From WTJH01 sp049889695 (GTDB taxonomy: Bacteria > Bacteroidota > Bacteroidia > Flavobacteriales > Flavobacteriaceae), in contig JBMHCX010000005.1 of assembly GCA_049889695.1 (NCBI GenBank), positions 124,001-188,000 on the forward strand: DNA of 64,000 bases. The letters run 5' to 3'. The notes under the pieces were generated by a model. The model did not search any database, was not told where the DNA came from, and saw only the letters and a program-made list of their open reading frames with translations. Of this stretch, positions 51,837 to 60,233 are shown in pieces (within the stretch, counting starts at the first letter, position 1; every line of letters starts with the position of its first letter). Both the position numbers and the translations under genes were made by a program.

Positions 51837-52208
51837 TTAATAGTTCGAGGCGATTTCAGTCATTTTTGCATCCCCCCAGAGACCTTCAATATTATAGTAT
51901 TCACGGATGTGTTTTTGAAACACATGTACGACTACATCGACATAATCGATGAGTACCCATTCAGCATTTTCAGCTCCTTCTGTATGATATGGTTTTTCTT
52001 GAAGTTGCTTGCTGACGTTTTTTTGTACTGAATTAACAATGGCTGAAACATGGGTGTTAGAAGTTCCATTACAAATGATAAAGTAACTACAAACGGTGTT
52101 TTCAATTTCGCGTAAATCCAGAATTTGAATTTCAACACCCTTCACATCTTCTATCCCGGTTAATACTTGTGTAATCAGATCGTTTGCAGTGGCTTGTGTG
52201 TTTGCCAT
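51837..52208 (-). CDS. rsfS: Ribosome silencing factor
   Basis: A 123-residue RsfS/Iojap protein that binds L14 of the 50S subunit and blocks subunit joining under starvation. It shows EIQILDLREIENTVCSYFIIC, HVSAIVNSVQ and WVLIDYVDVVVHVF, which are family hallmarks. It is the first gene of the ftsH-cdsA-psd run and is divergent from birA. Confidence 0.93.
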   Translation of the reverse strand: MANTQATANDLITQVLTGIEDVKGVEIQILDLREIENTVCSYFIICNGTSNTHVSAIVNSVQKNVSKQLQEKPYHTEGAENAEWVLIDYVDVVVHVFQKHIREYYNIEGLWGDAKMTEIASNY

Positions 52209-52237
52209 TAAATTGATTTATTTTTATCCATGTTTAA

Positions 52238-52245
52238 CAAAATTA
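52238..52245 (-). promoter_or_regulatory. Putative -7 box (TAATTTTG) for rsfS-ftsH-cdsA-psd
   Basis: The minus strand reads TAATTTTG from 52245 to 52238, an exact TAnnTTTG match about 29 bases before the rsfS ATG. No good -33 TTG is seen. Confidence 0.5.
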
Positions 52246-52274
52246 AGGATTTCACCCTCTAAAGTTTAGATTTC

Positions 52275-53027
52275 TTGTTACAATTTAGAATAATCAAACT
52301 TGATGCCATTTCCTCTACCAATGATTACCTTAAGTCGAGAGCTTCTTCTGGCCTTTGTAGTTTGGGGGATGTAGTGGTTGCAAAACATCAAACCCAAGGG
52401 CGAGGGCAACGGGACAAGGTATGGCTCGTTGAAGACGGACAAAACCTTACTTTTAGCGCCTTTTGGGAGGCGTCTAATTTTCGAGCAAAGGATCAATTTT
52501 TACTTACCATGGCCGTTTCTTTAGCCGTAGTGAAGTGTCTACAATCATTTAAAATACCTGATTTAAAGATTAAATGGCCTAATGACATAATGGCAGGAAA
52601 TTTTAAAATTGGAGGTATTTTAATTGAAAATTCTCTCCAAGGAACTATGATCGAAAATGCCGTTATTGGCATAGGGATTAACGTTAATCAATACTCTTTT
52701 CAGGGGATTCCTCATGCCAGTTCACTCCGGCAGCAAACGGGAAAGTCCTACGATATCAACCATGTATTGGCTATTTGTCTGGAAGAATTTCGTTCATTTT
52801 TTGAACATCCCGATGAATTGTACGAGCCGGAGCTTTTAAAAGCGTATAACCAACATCTATACGGTATGGACAAAGGAGTAATGTTGGAGATAGATTCCCA
52901 AAGGATGATCGCAAAAATAGTAGGGGTGACCCTCGATGGTATTCCTCAATTGGAAGATGAAAAGGGTTTGCCGATTTCGACGGCGGGGAAGGACTTTAAG
53001 TTTATTTACTCAACACATTCCTCCTAA
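52275..53027 (+). CDS. birA: Biotin-[acetyl-CoA-carboxylase] ligase
   Basis: Attaches biotin to carboxylase carrier domains. The 250-residue protein has the biotin-AMP loop GRGQRDKVW (42-50) and KWPNDIMAG with KIGGILIEN (about 99-117). It lacks the N-terminal helix-turn-helix of E. coli BirA, so it is an enzyme only, not a repressor. The start TTG at 52275 gives MLQFRIIKLDAISSTNDYLK, the expected N-terminus, and no better ATG lies upstream. Confidence 0.92.
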   Translation: MLQFRIIKLDAISSTNDYLKSRASSGLCSLGDVVVAKHQTQGRGQRDKVWLVEDGQNLTFSAFWEASNFRAKDQFLLTMAVSLAVVKCLQSFKIPDLKIKWPNDIMAGNFKIGGILIENSLQGTMIENAVIGIGINVNQYSFQGIPHASSLRQQTGKSYDINHVLAICLEEFRSFFEHPDELYEPELLKAYNQHLYGMDKGVMLEIDSQRMIAKIVGVTLDGIPQLEDEKGLPISTAGKDFKFIYSTHSS

Positions 53028-53033
53028 CCCTTT

Positions 53034-53675
53034 TTAGGGGTTCCAAGTATCCGGACTTTTTCGCCAAGCTTGTAGTAGTAGTTCTTGGTTAGCTTCTACT
53101 TGTCCTGCTTGCAGTGCATGCCCGATCAGATGGTCGTAATCACACAGGGTATTTAAAGCGACGCCTGCCGCATCGAAATGCGTGCGAGCAATTTCGAATC
53201 CATAGGTGAAAATCGCAAACATACCCAGTACATGTGCATTTGCTTCTTGAAGAGCATTGACAGCATTTAGGCTACTTTTTCCAGTAGAGATCAAATCTTC
53301 AATCACCAATACCTGAGCAGCTTCTGGAAGTTGGCCTTCCACTTGATTTTTTCGCCCGTGTTTTTTGGCTTCAGGTCTTACATACACGAAAGGAAGGTCT
53401 AGGGCCTCTGCAACCAGCAACCCGATTCCGATCGCCCCAGTTGCAACCCCAGCAATATGGGTTACTTGTGGGTATTTTTTTTGCGCTGCGGCGGCCATCG
53501 ATTGCGCCAAAAAATTTCGAATGTTAGGGTAGGAGAGTGCGAGTCTATTATCGCAATAGATCGGGGACTTCCATCCGCTAGCCCATTGGAAAGGGTTTTT
53601 AGGATTTAATTTAATTGCATTTATTTGTAAAAGAAACCCAGCTGTCTGATCAGCAATTTTAGTGTCCAAAATCAT
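53034..53675 (-). CDS. pyrE: Orotate phosphoribosyltransferase
   Basis: Makes OMP from orotate and PRPP in pyrimidine synthesis. The 213-residue protein has the PRPP motif VLVIEDLISTGKS (about 122-134) and the flexible loop RPEAKKHGRKNQVEG with catalytic lysines. Two coding sequences begin back to back: the Nudix gene starts on the other strand only seven bases away, so their promoters must overlap each other's 5' ends or the genes use very short leaders. Confidence 0.95.
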   Translation of the reverse strand: MILDTKIADQTAGFLLQINAIKLNPKNPFQWASGWKSPIYCDNRLALSYPNIRNFLAQSMAAAAQKKYPQVTHIAGVATGAIGIGLLVAEALDLPFVYVRPEAKKHGRKNQVEGQLPEAAQVLVIEDLISTGKSSLNAVNALQEANAHVLGMFAIFTYGFEIARTHFDAAGVALNTLCDYDHLIGHALQAGQVEANQELLLQAWRKSPDTWNP

Positions 53676-53682
53676 GGTCTAA

Positions 53683-54282
53683 ATGTATAAAGTTTTTTAC
53701 AACCATAAGCCAATTTTTCTGACAACTCAACTCGTCGAGTTTTCATCGGAAACCCCTTTTTTATTTATTAAGTACACCTCTGCAGATAAAATTCTTCAAG
53801 CTTTAAAATCTAAAAAGACCAAAGCTGTTTATCTCTATCATCCCAAACAAAAAAAACTGGAAAAACACTTTCGTAAATATTTCCCAGAGGTAGTTGCTGC
53901 CGGTGGATTGGTGGAACATAAAAACGGAAAACTCTTGTTTATTTATCGCAATAATCAATGGGATCTACCCAAGGGACGTGTCGAAGGGAAAGAGACAATT
54001 CCCGTTGCCGCAGTTCGCGAGGTAGAAGAAGAAACGGGTGTAGGAGATCTGATCCTCCAAAAGCCGTTATTGGAGACCTTTCATTTGTTTAAGCGTAATG
54101 GGAAGTACAAACTCAAACGCACACATTGGTATAAAATGACCACCACCTACGAAGGGCCTGTGGTTCCTCAGATCGATGAGGGAATTCAAAAGGTCGTTTG
54201 GGTCGATCCCAAAAAAGTACCCAAACTGCTTAAAAAAGGGTATGCAAATATTTCGCTCCTATTTGAAAATGGGTTAGTCTAA
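53683..54282 (+). CDS. Nudix hydrolase
   Basis: A 199-residue protein with a complete Nudix box from Gly98 (GRVEGKETIPVAAVREVEEE and the following TG), matching GX5EX7REUXEEXGU. Such enzymes hydrolyse nucleoside diphosphate derivatives. An N-terminal region of about 70 residues precedes the domain and is not familiar to me. The substrate is unknown. It is divergent from pyrE by seven bases and its stop overlaps coaD by nine bases. Confidence 0.85.
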   Translation: MYKVFYNHKPIFLTTQLVEFSSETPFLFIKYTSADKILQALKSKKTKAVYLYHPKQKKLEKHFRKYFPEVVAAGGLVEHKNGKLLFIYRNNQWDLPKGRVEGKETIPVAAVREVEEETGVGDLILQKPLLETFHLFKRNGKYKLKRTHWYKMTTTYEGPVVPQIDEGIQKVVWVDPKKVPKLLKKGYANISLLFENGLV

Positions 54283-54729
54283 GTGAACGCTTTTTGGAAC
54301 CAATTTTGTGTAGTCTCCCCCGTGGCGGATGATCTCACGAACCATAGACGAACTAATAAACGAAGTGTCAGCTGCCGTTAAGAAGAAGACTGTTTCGATA
54401 CCAGAGAGTTCTCGATTGACCTGTGCAATGGCTTTTTCAAATTCAAAGTCAGCTGGATTTCTAAGTCCCCTAACAATGAATTCAGCCCCTACTTGTGCAC
54501 AATAATCTACCGTTAGACTAGAATACTGTTCCACCTTAATTTTTGGTTCATCGGCAAAGAGTTTCTGAATAAATATCAACCGCTTGTCCACGTCGAACAT
54601 ATATTTTTTGTCTGCATTGATACCCACAGCTATAATAATCTCATCAAAAAGGGGTAAGGAGCGTTGAATGATATCTACATGTCCTAAGGTGATGGGGTCG
54701 AATGACCCTGGAAAAACAGCTCTTTTCAT
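54274..54729 (-). CDS. coaD: Phosphopantetheine adenylyltransferase
   Basis: Forms dephospho-CoA from phosphopantetheine and ATP. The 151-residue protein has the nucleotidyltransferase motif GSFDPITLGHVDII (8-21), ADKKYMF, RGLRNPADFEFE and the ISSSMVREI motif (about 126-134). Size is close to E. coli CoaD (159). It overlaps the ddl stop by four bases. Confidence 0.96.
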   Translation of the reverse strand: MKRAVFPGSFDPITLGHVDIIQRSLPLFDEIIIAVGINADKKYMFDVDKRLIFIQKLFADEPKIKVEQYSSLTVDYCAQVGAEFIVRGLRNPADFEFEKAIAQVNRELSGIETVFFLTAADTSFISSSMVREIIRHGGDYTKLVPKSVHLD

Positions 54730-55727
54730 AGTTGTTGAATTGTACTGGAGTGTTGAAGCGCCTCTTGGAGGGCATTTTCAAAGAGTTCTGCTAAAGAAAT
54801 ATTTGCAGCCTTTGCTTGCTGGGGTAAAATACTTTCCGCTGTAAGTCCCGGAATGGTGTTGACTTCCAATAGGTGAGGAATACCGTCTTTTAGGATAAAC
54901 TCACTTCGGCTAAATCCCTTTAGATTTAAGTGTCGATAAATGCGGGTGCTGTAATCCTCAATTTTTTTCTCCCAATCGGCAGGGAGTTCTGCTGGGGTGA
55001 TCTCTTCCGAAAGCCCTTCATATTTAGCGGCGAAATCGAAAAAATCATTTTCAGATACGATCTCGGTAATCGGTAACATGCGAACTTTTCCTTGCCACGA
55101 AATCACGCCTACAGAGACTTCTCGGCCCTCAAGCGCTTCTTCAATAATGAGTTGAGGGTCTTCCTCAAAGGCTTTTTCGATGGAGGGAATCAGTTCATTT
55201 TTACGGCTCACCTTATACACGCCAAAACTACTCCCCGAGCGGTTAGCCTTCACAAAACACGGAAGTCCAACGTTATCGATGATATTATCGATATCAATGA
55301 CTTCTCCTTTATCTATTTCGCAGTGTTTTGCCGTCGGAATTCCAAATTCTCTTAAAACACTTAAGCAGTCTCTTTTGTTAAAGGTCAAGGCTGCAGAATA
55401 GGTGTCGCAGGAGGTTTGGGGAATGTTTAAGACTTCCAGATATCCCGCTATTTTTCCATCTTCTCCCGGCGATCCGTGCATGGCGTTGAAAACCACAGCA
55501 AAAGAAACCTTTTCTTCCTCTACGATGATGCTAAAATCTCCACGCTGAACAGCATATCTATTTCCATTTATGTCTTCGGCCTGCCAGTCGTTATGGTTAA
55601 TTTCAACCAAGTAGGCTGCCCATCGGTCGGTGGGGAGGGTCCTGAGAACCATTTCTCCACTTTTCCTTGAAATAGCTGCTTCGGAGCCATAACTCCCACA
55701 AATGATTGCCACAGGTGTTTTTTGCAT
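54726..55727 (-). CDS. ddl: D-alanine--D-alanine ligase
   Basis: Builds D-Ala-D-Ala for peptidoglycan. The 333-residue ATP-grasp protein has the N-terminal domain with NAMHGSPGEDGKIAGYLE, then the ATP-binding lysines in CFVKANRSGSSFGV, and the Mg ligands in FILKDGIPHLLEVNTIPGLT. I use the ATG at 55727 (MQKTPVAIICGSYGSEA). Two in-frame alternatives upstream add residues not typical of Ddl. Confidence 0.94.
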   Translation of the reverse strand: MQKTPVAIICGSYGSEAAISRKSGEMVLRTLPTDRWAAYLVEINHNDWQAEDINGNRYAVQRGDFSIIVEEEKVSFAVVFNAMHGSPGEDGKIAGYLEVLNIPQTSCDTYSAALTFNKRDCLSVLREFGIPTAKHCEIDKGEVIDIDNIIDNVGLPCFVKANRSGSSFGVYKVSRKNELIPSIEKAFEEDPQLIIEEALEGREVSVGVISWQGKVRMLPITEIVSENDFFDFAAKYEGLSEEITPAELPADWEKKIEDYSTRIYRHLNLKGFSRSEFILKDGIPHLLEVNTIPGLTAESILPQQAKAANISLAELFENALQEALQHSSTIQQL

Positions 55728-55804
55728 GCTTTGTTTTTCGTAAAGGTACATCAAATGAAAAAATCTGAAGCTGCGGAATTTGTATCTTGCGAAGGATTTC
55801 ATTT

Positions 55805-56359
55805 ATGCTTTTAATACGTTTTCTTTTTTCGAAGTTTTTTATCAAGCAGTTAGGACTTGCTTTGATCATTGTGGTTTTGCTTGTCTCGGGGAGTATATAT
55901 GGTTTGCGGAAATACACGCACCACAATGAATTTAAAACAGTCCCCGATCTAAAGGGGGTTCCCTTCATGATTGTGGAGGAAATATTAACGCCCGAAAATC
56001 TTCGGTTTGCTATTTTGGACTCTTCGAAGTACAATCCTGACATGCCCCCTTTAGCCGTCTTAGAGCAAAGCCCGAAAGCTGGTAATTTAGTGAAGGATAG
56101 ACGTAAAATATATCTCACTGTTAACCCCTCTGGTTATCGGAAAATTAAAATTCCAAATGTTATCCAAATCACTAAGCGAAATGCAGAATCTACGCTGAAA
56201 GCCGTAGGTTTTGAAGTAGGGAAGATTACCTACCGTAATAATATTGGGAAAGACATGGTCTTGGAGATCCGCCACAATGGAAAGAAAATCGAGCCGGGTG
56301 TTAAGCTTCCCAAAACAACGACTATTGATTTGGTTTTAGGCAATGGAAAATCATACTAA
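55805..56359 (+). CDS. PASTA-domain membrane protein
   Basis: A 184-residue protein with one N-terminal membrane helix (about 10-32) and two extracytoplasmic PASTA domains (about 45-113, VPDLKG to YLTVNPSG, and about 118-182, IPNVIQ to DLVLGNG). PASTA domains bind cell-wall precursors in Ser/Thr kinases and penicillin-binding proteins. Here there is no kinase domain. The gene overlaps the downstream RluD-type gene by 17 bases. The ATG at 55805 is used; an in-frame TTG lies 18 bases before. Confidence 0.86.
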   Translation: MLLIRFLFSKFFIKQLGLALIIVVLLVSGSIYGLRKYTHHNEFKTVPDLKGVPFMIVEEILTPENLRFAILDSSKYNPDMPPLAVLEQSPKAGNLVKDRRKIYLTVNPSGYRKIKIPNVIQITKRNAESTLKAVGFEVGKITYRNNIGKDMVLEIRHNGKKIEPGVKLPKTTTIDLVLGNGKSY

Positions 56360-57380
56360 TACAGCAGACGGAGATCCTTCTCAGGCGCTTCATGAACATT
56401 TTTCTTTTACGGCCGATCCAGGTCAGGAACCACTACGGGTCGATAAGTTTCTGATGAATCGAATTGAAAATGCCAGTCGTTCAAAATTACAAGCAGCGGC
56501 AAAGGCAGGCTGTATTCATGCCAATGGGAAAGCTGTTAAATCGAATTACAAAGTAAAAGGGGGAGATACTATTCAAGTGCTTTTTTACCACCCTCCCTAC
56601 GAACATTTATTGGTGGCTGAACCAATGGATTTAGATATCGTATTTGAAGACGAAAGCCTTGTTGTGATCAATAAACCCGCAGGTTTAGTGGTGCATCCCG
56701 GGCATGGAAATTACGAAGGAACGCTTCTCAATGGGCTTATTCATCACTTCGAAAAATTACCCAAGAATAGTAACGAACGACCAGGACTCGTGCATCGAAT
56801 CGACAAAGACACAAGTGGTTTGTTAGTGGTGGCGAAAACCGAAATTGCGATGACGCACTTGGCACAACAGTTTTTTGACAAGTCTTCCAAGCGCGAATAT
56901 TTTGCCTTGGTATGGGGCGATTTAACTGCCGACCAAGGGACCATAGAAGGGCATATCGGACGACATCCTAAAAATCGCTTGCAAATGACAGTCTTTCCCG
57001 ACGGAGACCAAGGAAAGCCCGCCATTACCCACTACGAAGTATTGGAACGATTTGGTTATGTTACCCTGATTGAGTGTCGCTTGGAAACCGGAAGAACGCA
57101 CCAAATTCGTGCACATATGAAGTATCTAGGCCATCCTTTGTTTAACGACCAGCGCTATGGAGGAGATGCTATCCTTAAAGGAACAGCCTTTACCAAATAC
57201 AAACAGTTTGTAGAGAATTGCTTTCAAACTCTGCCCAGGCAAGCCCTACACGCTAAGACATTAGGTTTCACTCACCCGGTAACGAATGGGTTCTTGTCTT
57301 TTGATTCTGATCTTCCCAGCGATTTTTCTGGCGTCATTGAGCGTTGGCGAAAATACGCCCAGCATAAACAATTCCAATAG
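56343..57380 (+). CDS. rluD: 23S rRNA pseudouridine synthase, RluA/RluD family
   Basis: Converts uridines of 23S rRNA to pseudouridine. The 345-residue protein has an N-terminal S4 RNA-binding domain (about 30-80) and the catalytic motif HRIDKDTSG (151-159) with nucleophile Asp154. GRTHQIRAH and HAKTLGFTHP are further conserved blocks. RluD-type targets (positions around 1911-1917) are inferred from S4-domain architecture, not proven. It starts inside the PASTA gene. Confidence 0.92.
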   Translation: MENHTNTADGDPSQALHEHFSFTADPGQEPLRVDKFLMNRIENASRSKLQAAAKAGCIHANGKAVKSNYKVKGGDTIQVLFYHPPYEHLLVAEPMDLDIVFEDESLVVINKPAGLVVHPGHGNYEGTLLNGLIHHFEKLPKNSNERPGLVHRIDKDTSGLLVVAKTEIAMTHLAQQFFDKSSKREYFALVWGDLTADQGTIEGHIGRHPKNRLQMTVFPDGDQGKPAITHYEVLERFGYVTLIECRLETGRTHQIRAHMKYLGHPLFNDQRYGGDAILKGTAFTKYKQFVENCFQTLPRQALHAKTLGFTHPVTNGFLSFDSDLPSDFSGVIERWRKYAQHKQFQ

Positions 57381-57458
57381 TTGCATTTGCTTTTACAGGA
57401 GTAAAAATTATGACACATGCCCGTTTTCATTTAATTTGTTGGTTCAAAAATCTGCTTT

Positions 57459-58220
57459 ATGAAATTTGTCATATCCCCCGCGAAATCCTTGGATTTTGAA
57501 ACGCCACATCCACAAGTAGAAACGACCTCCCTTCTTTTTCCTAAGGAGGCTGAACGTATTCAGAAGTTGATGCAGAAAAAATCGGTGAAAGGTTTGAGTA
57601 AGCTGATGAACATTTCTGATGTATTAGCCCAACTGAATTGGGAGCGCTATCAGCAATTTGCGTTTCCGATGCAGGGGCCATCTGCCCAGCCAGCTGTATT
57701 TGTGTTCAATGGAGATGTCTATCAAGGTCTCGAAGCACATAGTTTAGCTGCAGATCGATGGGATACTCTACAAGAGAAATGCAGAATTTTATCCGGACTT
57801 TACGGACTACTTCGACCCTTCGATCAAATCCAAGCCTATCGTCTCGAAATGGGAACTGCACTAAAAGTAGGGGTCGCTCCTAATTTACCTGCCTTTTGGA
57901 AAGGCAAAATTACGCGTCAGCTCAATCAAGAACTCGGCGCCAAAGACAGCTTGGTTAACCTGGCTAGTGCGGAGTACTTCCAGGCCATTGATAAAAAAGA
58001 ACTCAAGCCACAAATAATTACCCCTGAATTTCGGGAATTAAGAGATGGACAGCTGAAAATGATTTCCTTTTTTGCCAAAAAGGCCCGCGGGATGATGGCC
58101 AGATTCATCGTCGAAAATGATGTACAAAAACCAGAAGATATTTTAGCTTTTCAGGAAGATAATTATCGCTTTAGTACTGAACACACCAAGGATCCCCTCA
58201 AGCCGGTTTTTATTCGCTAG
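57459..58220 (+). CDS. yaaA: YaaA family peroxide-stress protein
   Basis: A 253-residue DUF328 protein beginning MKFVISPAKSLDFETPHPQ, with MKKSV-like helices and LSGLYGLLRPFDQIQAYRLEMG, the usual family pattern. E. coli YaaA lowers intracellular free iron under peroxide stress and binds DNA. The same role is inferred here. The stop codon lies at 58218-58220, overlapping the end of the opposite-strand bTHX gene by four bases. Confidence 0.93.
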   Translation: MKFVISPAKSLDFETPHPQVETTSLLFPKEAERIQKLMQKKSVKGLSKLMNISDVLAQLNWERYQQFAFPMQGPSAQPAVFVFNGDVYQGLEAHSLAADRWDTLQEKCRILSGLYGLLRPFDQIQAYRLEMGTALKVGVAPNLPAFWKGKITRQLNQELGAKDSLVNLASAEYFQAIDKKELKPQIITPEFRELRDGQLKMISFFAKKARGMMARFIVENDVQKPEDILAFQEDNYRFSTEHTKDPLKPVFIR

Positions 58221-58324
58221 GTCTTCATTTTCGCTAGCCGCTTATTTTTTTTGGTCATTCTGCGGACACCGAAAGTGCCACGGTGTATTTTTCCACGTCT
58301 CGTTTTTCGGTCGCCTTTGCCCAT
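58217..58324 (-). CDS. 30S ribosomal protein bTHX (35 residues)
   Basis: A 35-codon gene read on the minus strand from ATG at 58322-58324 to TAG at 58217-58219. The product begins MGKGDRKTRRGKIHRG and continues TFGVRR with a lysine-rich tail. This matches the small basic ribosomal protein bTHX (S31), which stabilises the 30S head in Thermus and is common in Bacteroidetes. It is short enough to be missed by most length cut-offs. The last four bases overlap yaaA. The stretch 58221-58361 is otherwise without signal. Confidence 0.87.
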   Translation of the reverse strand: MGKGDRKTRRGKIHRGTFGVRRMTKKNKRLAKMKT

Positions 58325-58361
58325 AGTTGTGTAGATTTGGTGTTCTTAAGTTAATGAATTT

Positions 58362-59021
58362 ATGTGGGAACACCGCCATCCCTATCCACCTTTTATACCA
58401 GACGGAACCACGCGCATATTGGTGGGAACTTTGCCTCCGCCACGCTTTAGCTTAGGACAACTTAAACCCAAAGATGTAGACTTCTCCTATGGAAGCTCTG
58501 ATGGTTATTTATGGCCCATTATCGCTCGAATATACCAACTCGACTTGCTGTATGATAATTCCAAGCAAGCTATAGCGCAACGACAGGCCTTCCTGGTTCA
58601 AGAGCGATTGGGCATTTGTGATATAGTTGAAAGTTGTAATCGCCAAAAAATAGATGCCTCAGATATCGGCATGCAAGAAGTGGTTTTGAGAGATTTGTTT
58701 CATGTATTCTCGGCCTATCCAGCGATTTCTCAACTTATTTTTACGGGCGGAAACAGTAAGAATGGACCGGAATACTTTTTCCGGCAGTTGGCCGCTAAAA
58801 AAGGGGTGCGTTTAAGGGCTGTGGATAGTAATGTTCCCCGTCGGCATTCTTTTTTTTGGGAAGGACGCGAAATAACAACCGTTAGCCTAACGGCTCCCTC
58901 GGGTGCGGCGAACCGAGCTGTTGGAAGTTTACCGGCTTACAAGCAAATGAAAAAAAACCGGCCGGACCTCAATACTTTAGATTTTCGGGTCCTCCAATAT
59001 TCGGCTGTTTTTTTAACGTAG
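58362..59021 (+). CDS. Uracil-DNA glycosylase superfamily protein
   Basis: A 219-residue protein with motif-A-like GTLPPPRF (about 23) and a following SYGSSDGYLWPII, and motif-B-like TVSLTAPSGAANRAVG near the C-terminus. These resemble the Mug/TDG and related branches of the UDG superfamily. Whether it removes uracil, thymine opposite G, or another base is not clear. The catalytic Asn/Asp of motif A cannot be placed with certainty. It overlaps the convergent peptidase gene by nine bases. Confidence 0.65.
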   Translation: MWEHRHPYPPFIPDGTTRILVGTLPPPRFSLGQLKPKDVDFSYGSSDGYLWPIIARIYQLDLLYDNSKQAIAQRQAFLVQERLGICDIVESCNRQKIDASDIGMQEVVLRDLFHVFSAYPAISQLIFTGGNSKNGPEYFFRQLAAKKGVRLRAVDSNVPRRHSFFWEGREITTVSLTAPSGAANRAVGSLPAYKQMKKNRPDLNTLDFRVLQYSAVFLT

Positions 59022-59723
59022 CGCTTCCGAAATACCCATCACATACTCCTCAAAATATTTCGTAAGATAGCTTGCTGTTAACAGTTCGTTCCCCAATAGA
59101 TTCTCAGTCGCGCTGAAGGCTTGTAAAGGTATTTTAAGAAACGTATCTAAATTGGGGATGGCTTCTGCAGCATAACTGTAATGCCAAGGTTCATAGGCAA
59201 AACCACTCCGGTCGGGATGGTCGGTGTAGGGCTTAAGAAAGCCAAAAGAAGTAGCATTATCTTCGAGCCAAAGCCGTAGTTTTTCATAAGGACCTCCGTC
59301 GTGAAATTTCTCAGGCAACAGTACATCTCCCACTTTTGGAGGATCCGCATCGATGAGGTCAATTTCAGTTCCCCAGTGGTGTCGGCTAGTCCCCGGTAGG
59401 GTTGAATACTCGGTTATGGCATCGATAATCGCGTATCCCTCCAGTCCCTCTGATTTGAATTTTTCAAACTTTCGATTCCAAATTCGCAGTTGTTGATCGT
59501 AAGATCGGTAGCTCGACACGACTTCTATCCGAATACCATCAGCGTGGGCTTTTTGTTTCATTTTTTCAAAAGCCGTTGCCGCTGCAGGAGTAAGGGCATA
59601 GCCGTCTCCCACCAATTCTGGATGTCCTTTACCCATCAAATGGCTATATGGAGATTCTGTCTGAAACATCCGGATAAAGATAGGACTCGCGAATAAGCTG
59701 GCAAGGAATTGCGCTCTATTCAT
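59013..59723 (-). CDS. M15-family D-alanyl-D-alanine carboxypeptidase (VanY-like)
   Basis: A 236-residue zinc peptidase that trims peptidoglycan stem peptides or acts on D-Ala-D-Ala. The zinc ligands lie in SRHHWGTEIDLID (113-125; His115 and Asp122) and EPWHYSY (near 181). A weak N-terminal hydrophobic segment (first 20 residues) may be a signal or anchor. No vancomycin-resistance genes adjoin it, so a cell-wall housekeeping role is inferred. It overlaps the GNAT gene by eight bases. Confidence 0.87.
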   Translation of the reverse strand: MNRAQFLASLFASPIFIRMFQTESPYSHLMGKGHPELVGDGYALTPAAATAFEKMKQKAHADGIRIEVVSSYRSYDQQLRIWNRKFEKFKSEGLEGYAIIDAITEYSTLPGTSRHHWGTEIDLIDADPPKVGDVLLPEKFHDGGPYEKLRLWLEDNATSFGFLKPYTDHPDRSGFAYEPWHYSYAAEAIPNLDTFLKIPLQAFSATENLLGNELLTASYLTKYFEEYVMGISEALR

Positions 59724-60162
59724 GGGCTAAATATTTATAGAAGCGTTGGTGCATGCCTATTCCTTGAATAAGAAAGGGATCTCCAACTGGGTTAAAGTCA
59801 TTTCGAAGGTATAACTGCTGGACATTCAGGCGAGCATTTAACCAAAGCAAGCTGTGTTCGCCAGAAGAGGAAAGCATAGATTCTGCCTCACGGAGCAAAA
59901 GAGAGGCTATTTTTTTTCGTCTGTGGTCTTCCGCAACAGCCATGCCCCTGATCTGAAGAGCCGGTTCTCCGTTTTCTGGGTACGGTCGGTCAAAAGCACT
60001 CAGGACTCCTACAATATGTCCGCTAATTAGGGCGCCTAGATGGAGGCTCTTGGGAAGCGCGTCCCCCTCAAAATAGCAGCTCTCCACTGGTTTTCCGGAG
60101 CGCAAGATGGCGTGTCTTAGCGGATAGGTTTGTTCGGCAGTTATCACTTGGATATCTATCAA
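59716..60162 (-). CDS. GNAT-family N-acetyltransferase
   Basis: A 148-residue GNAT protein with the acetyl-CoA binding motif RGMAVAEDHRRKKIASLLL (about 73-91) and the C-terminal strand YLRNDFNPVGD. The acceptor is unknown. It lies directly upstream of the VanY-like peptidase on the same strand with overlapping ends, so the two are probably co-expressed. Confidence 0.83.
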   Translation of the reverse strand: MIDIQVITAEQTYPLRHAILRSGKPVESCYFEGDALPKSLHLGALISGHIVGVLSAFDRPYPENGEPALQIRGMAVAEDHRRKKIASLLLREAESMLSSSGEHSLLWLNARLNVQQLYLRNDFNPVGDPFLIQGIGMHQRFYKYLAHE

Positions 60163-60233
60163 AATGAAGGATTTAAGGATGAAATTAACAAATCTTAGGC
60201 TTGCTTTTGCCAGAAGCGTGATATCTTTAGCAG

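Noticed and set aside
53022..53042. Short inverted repeat between birA and pyrE as a terminator
   Set aside because: Only about five pairs with no U-tract after the stem, so too weak to call.
57409..57498. A 29-codon frame between the RluD-type gene and yaaA
   Set aside because: It overlaps yaaA in another frame, lacks family resemblance and has no promoter box or conserved motif.
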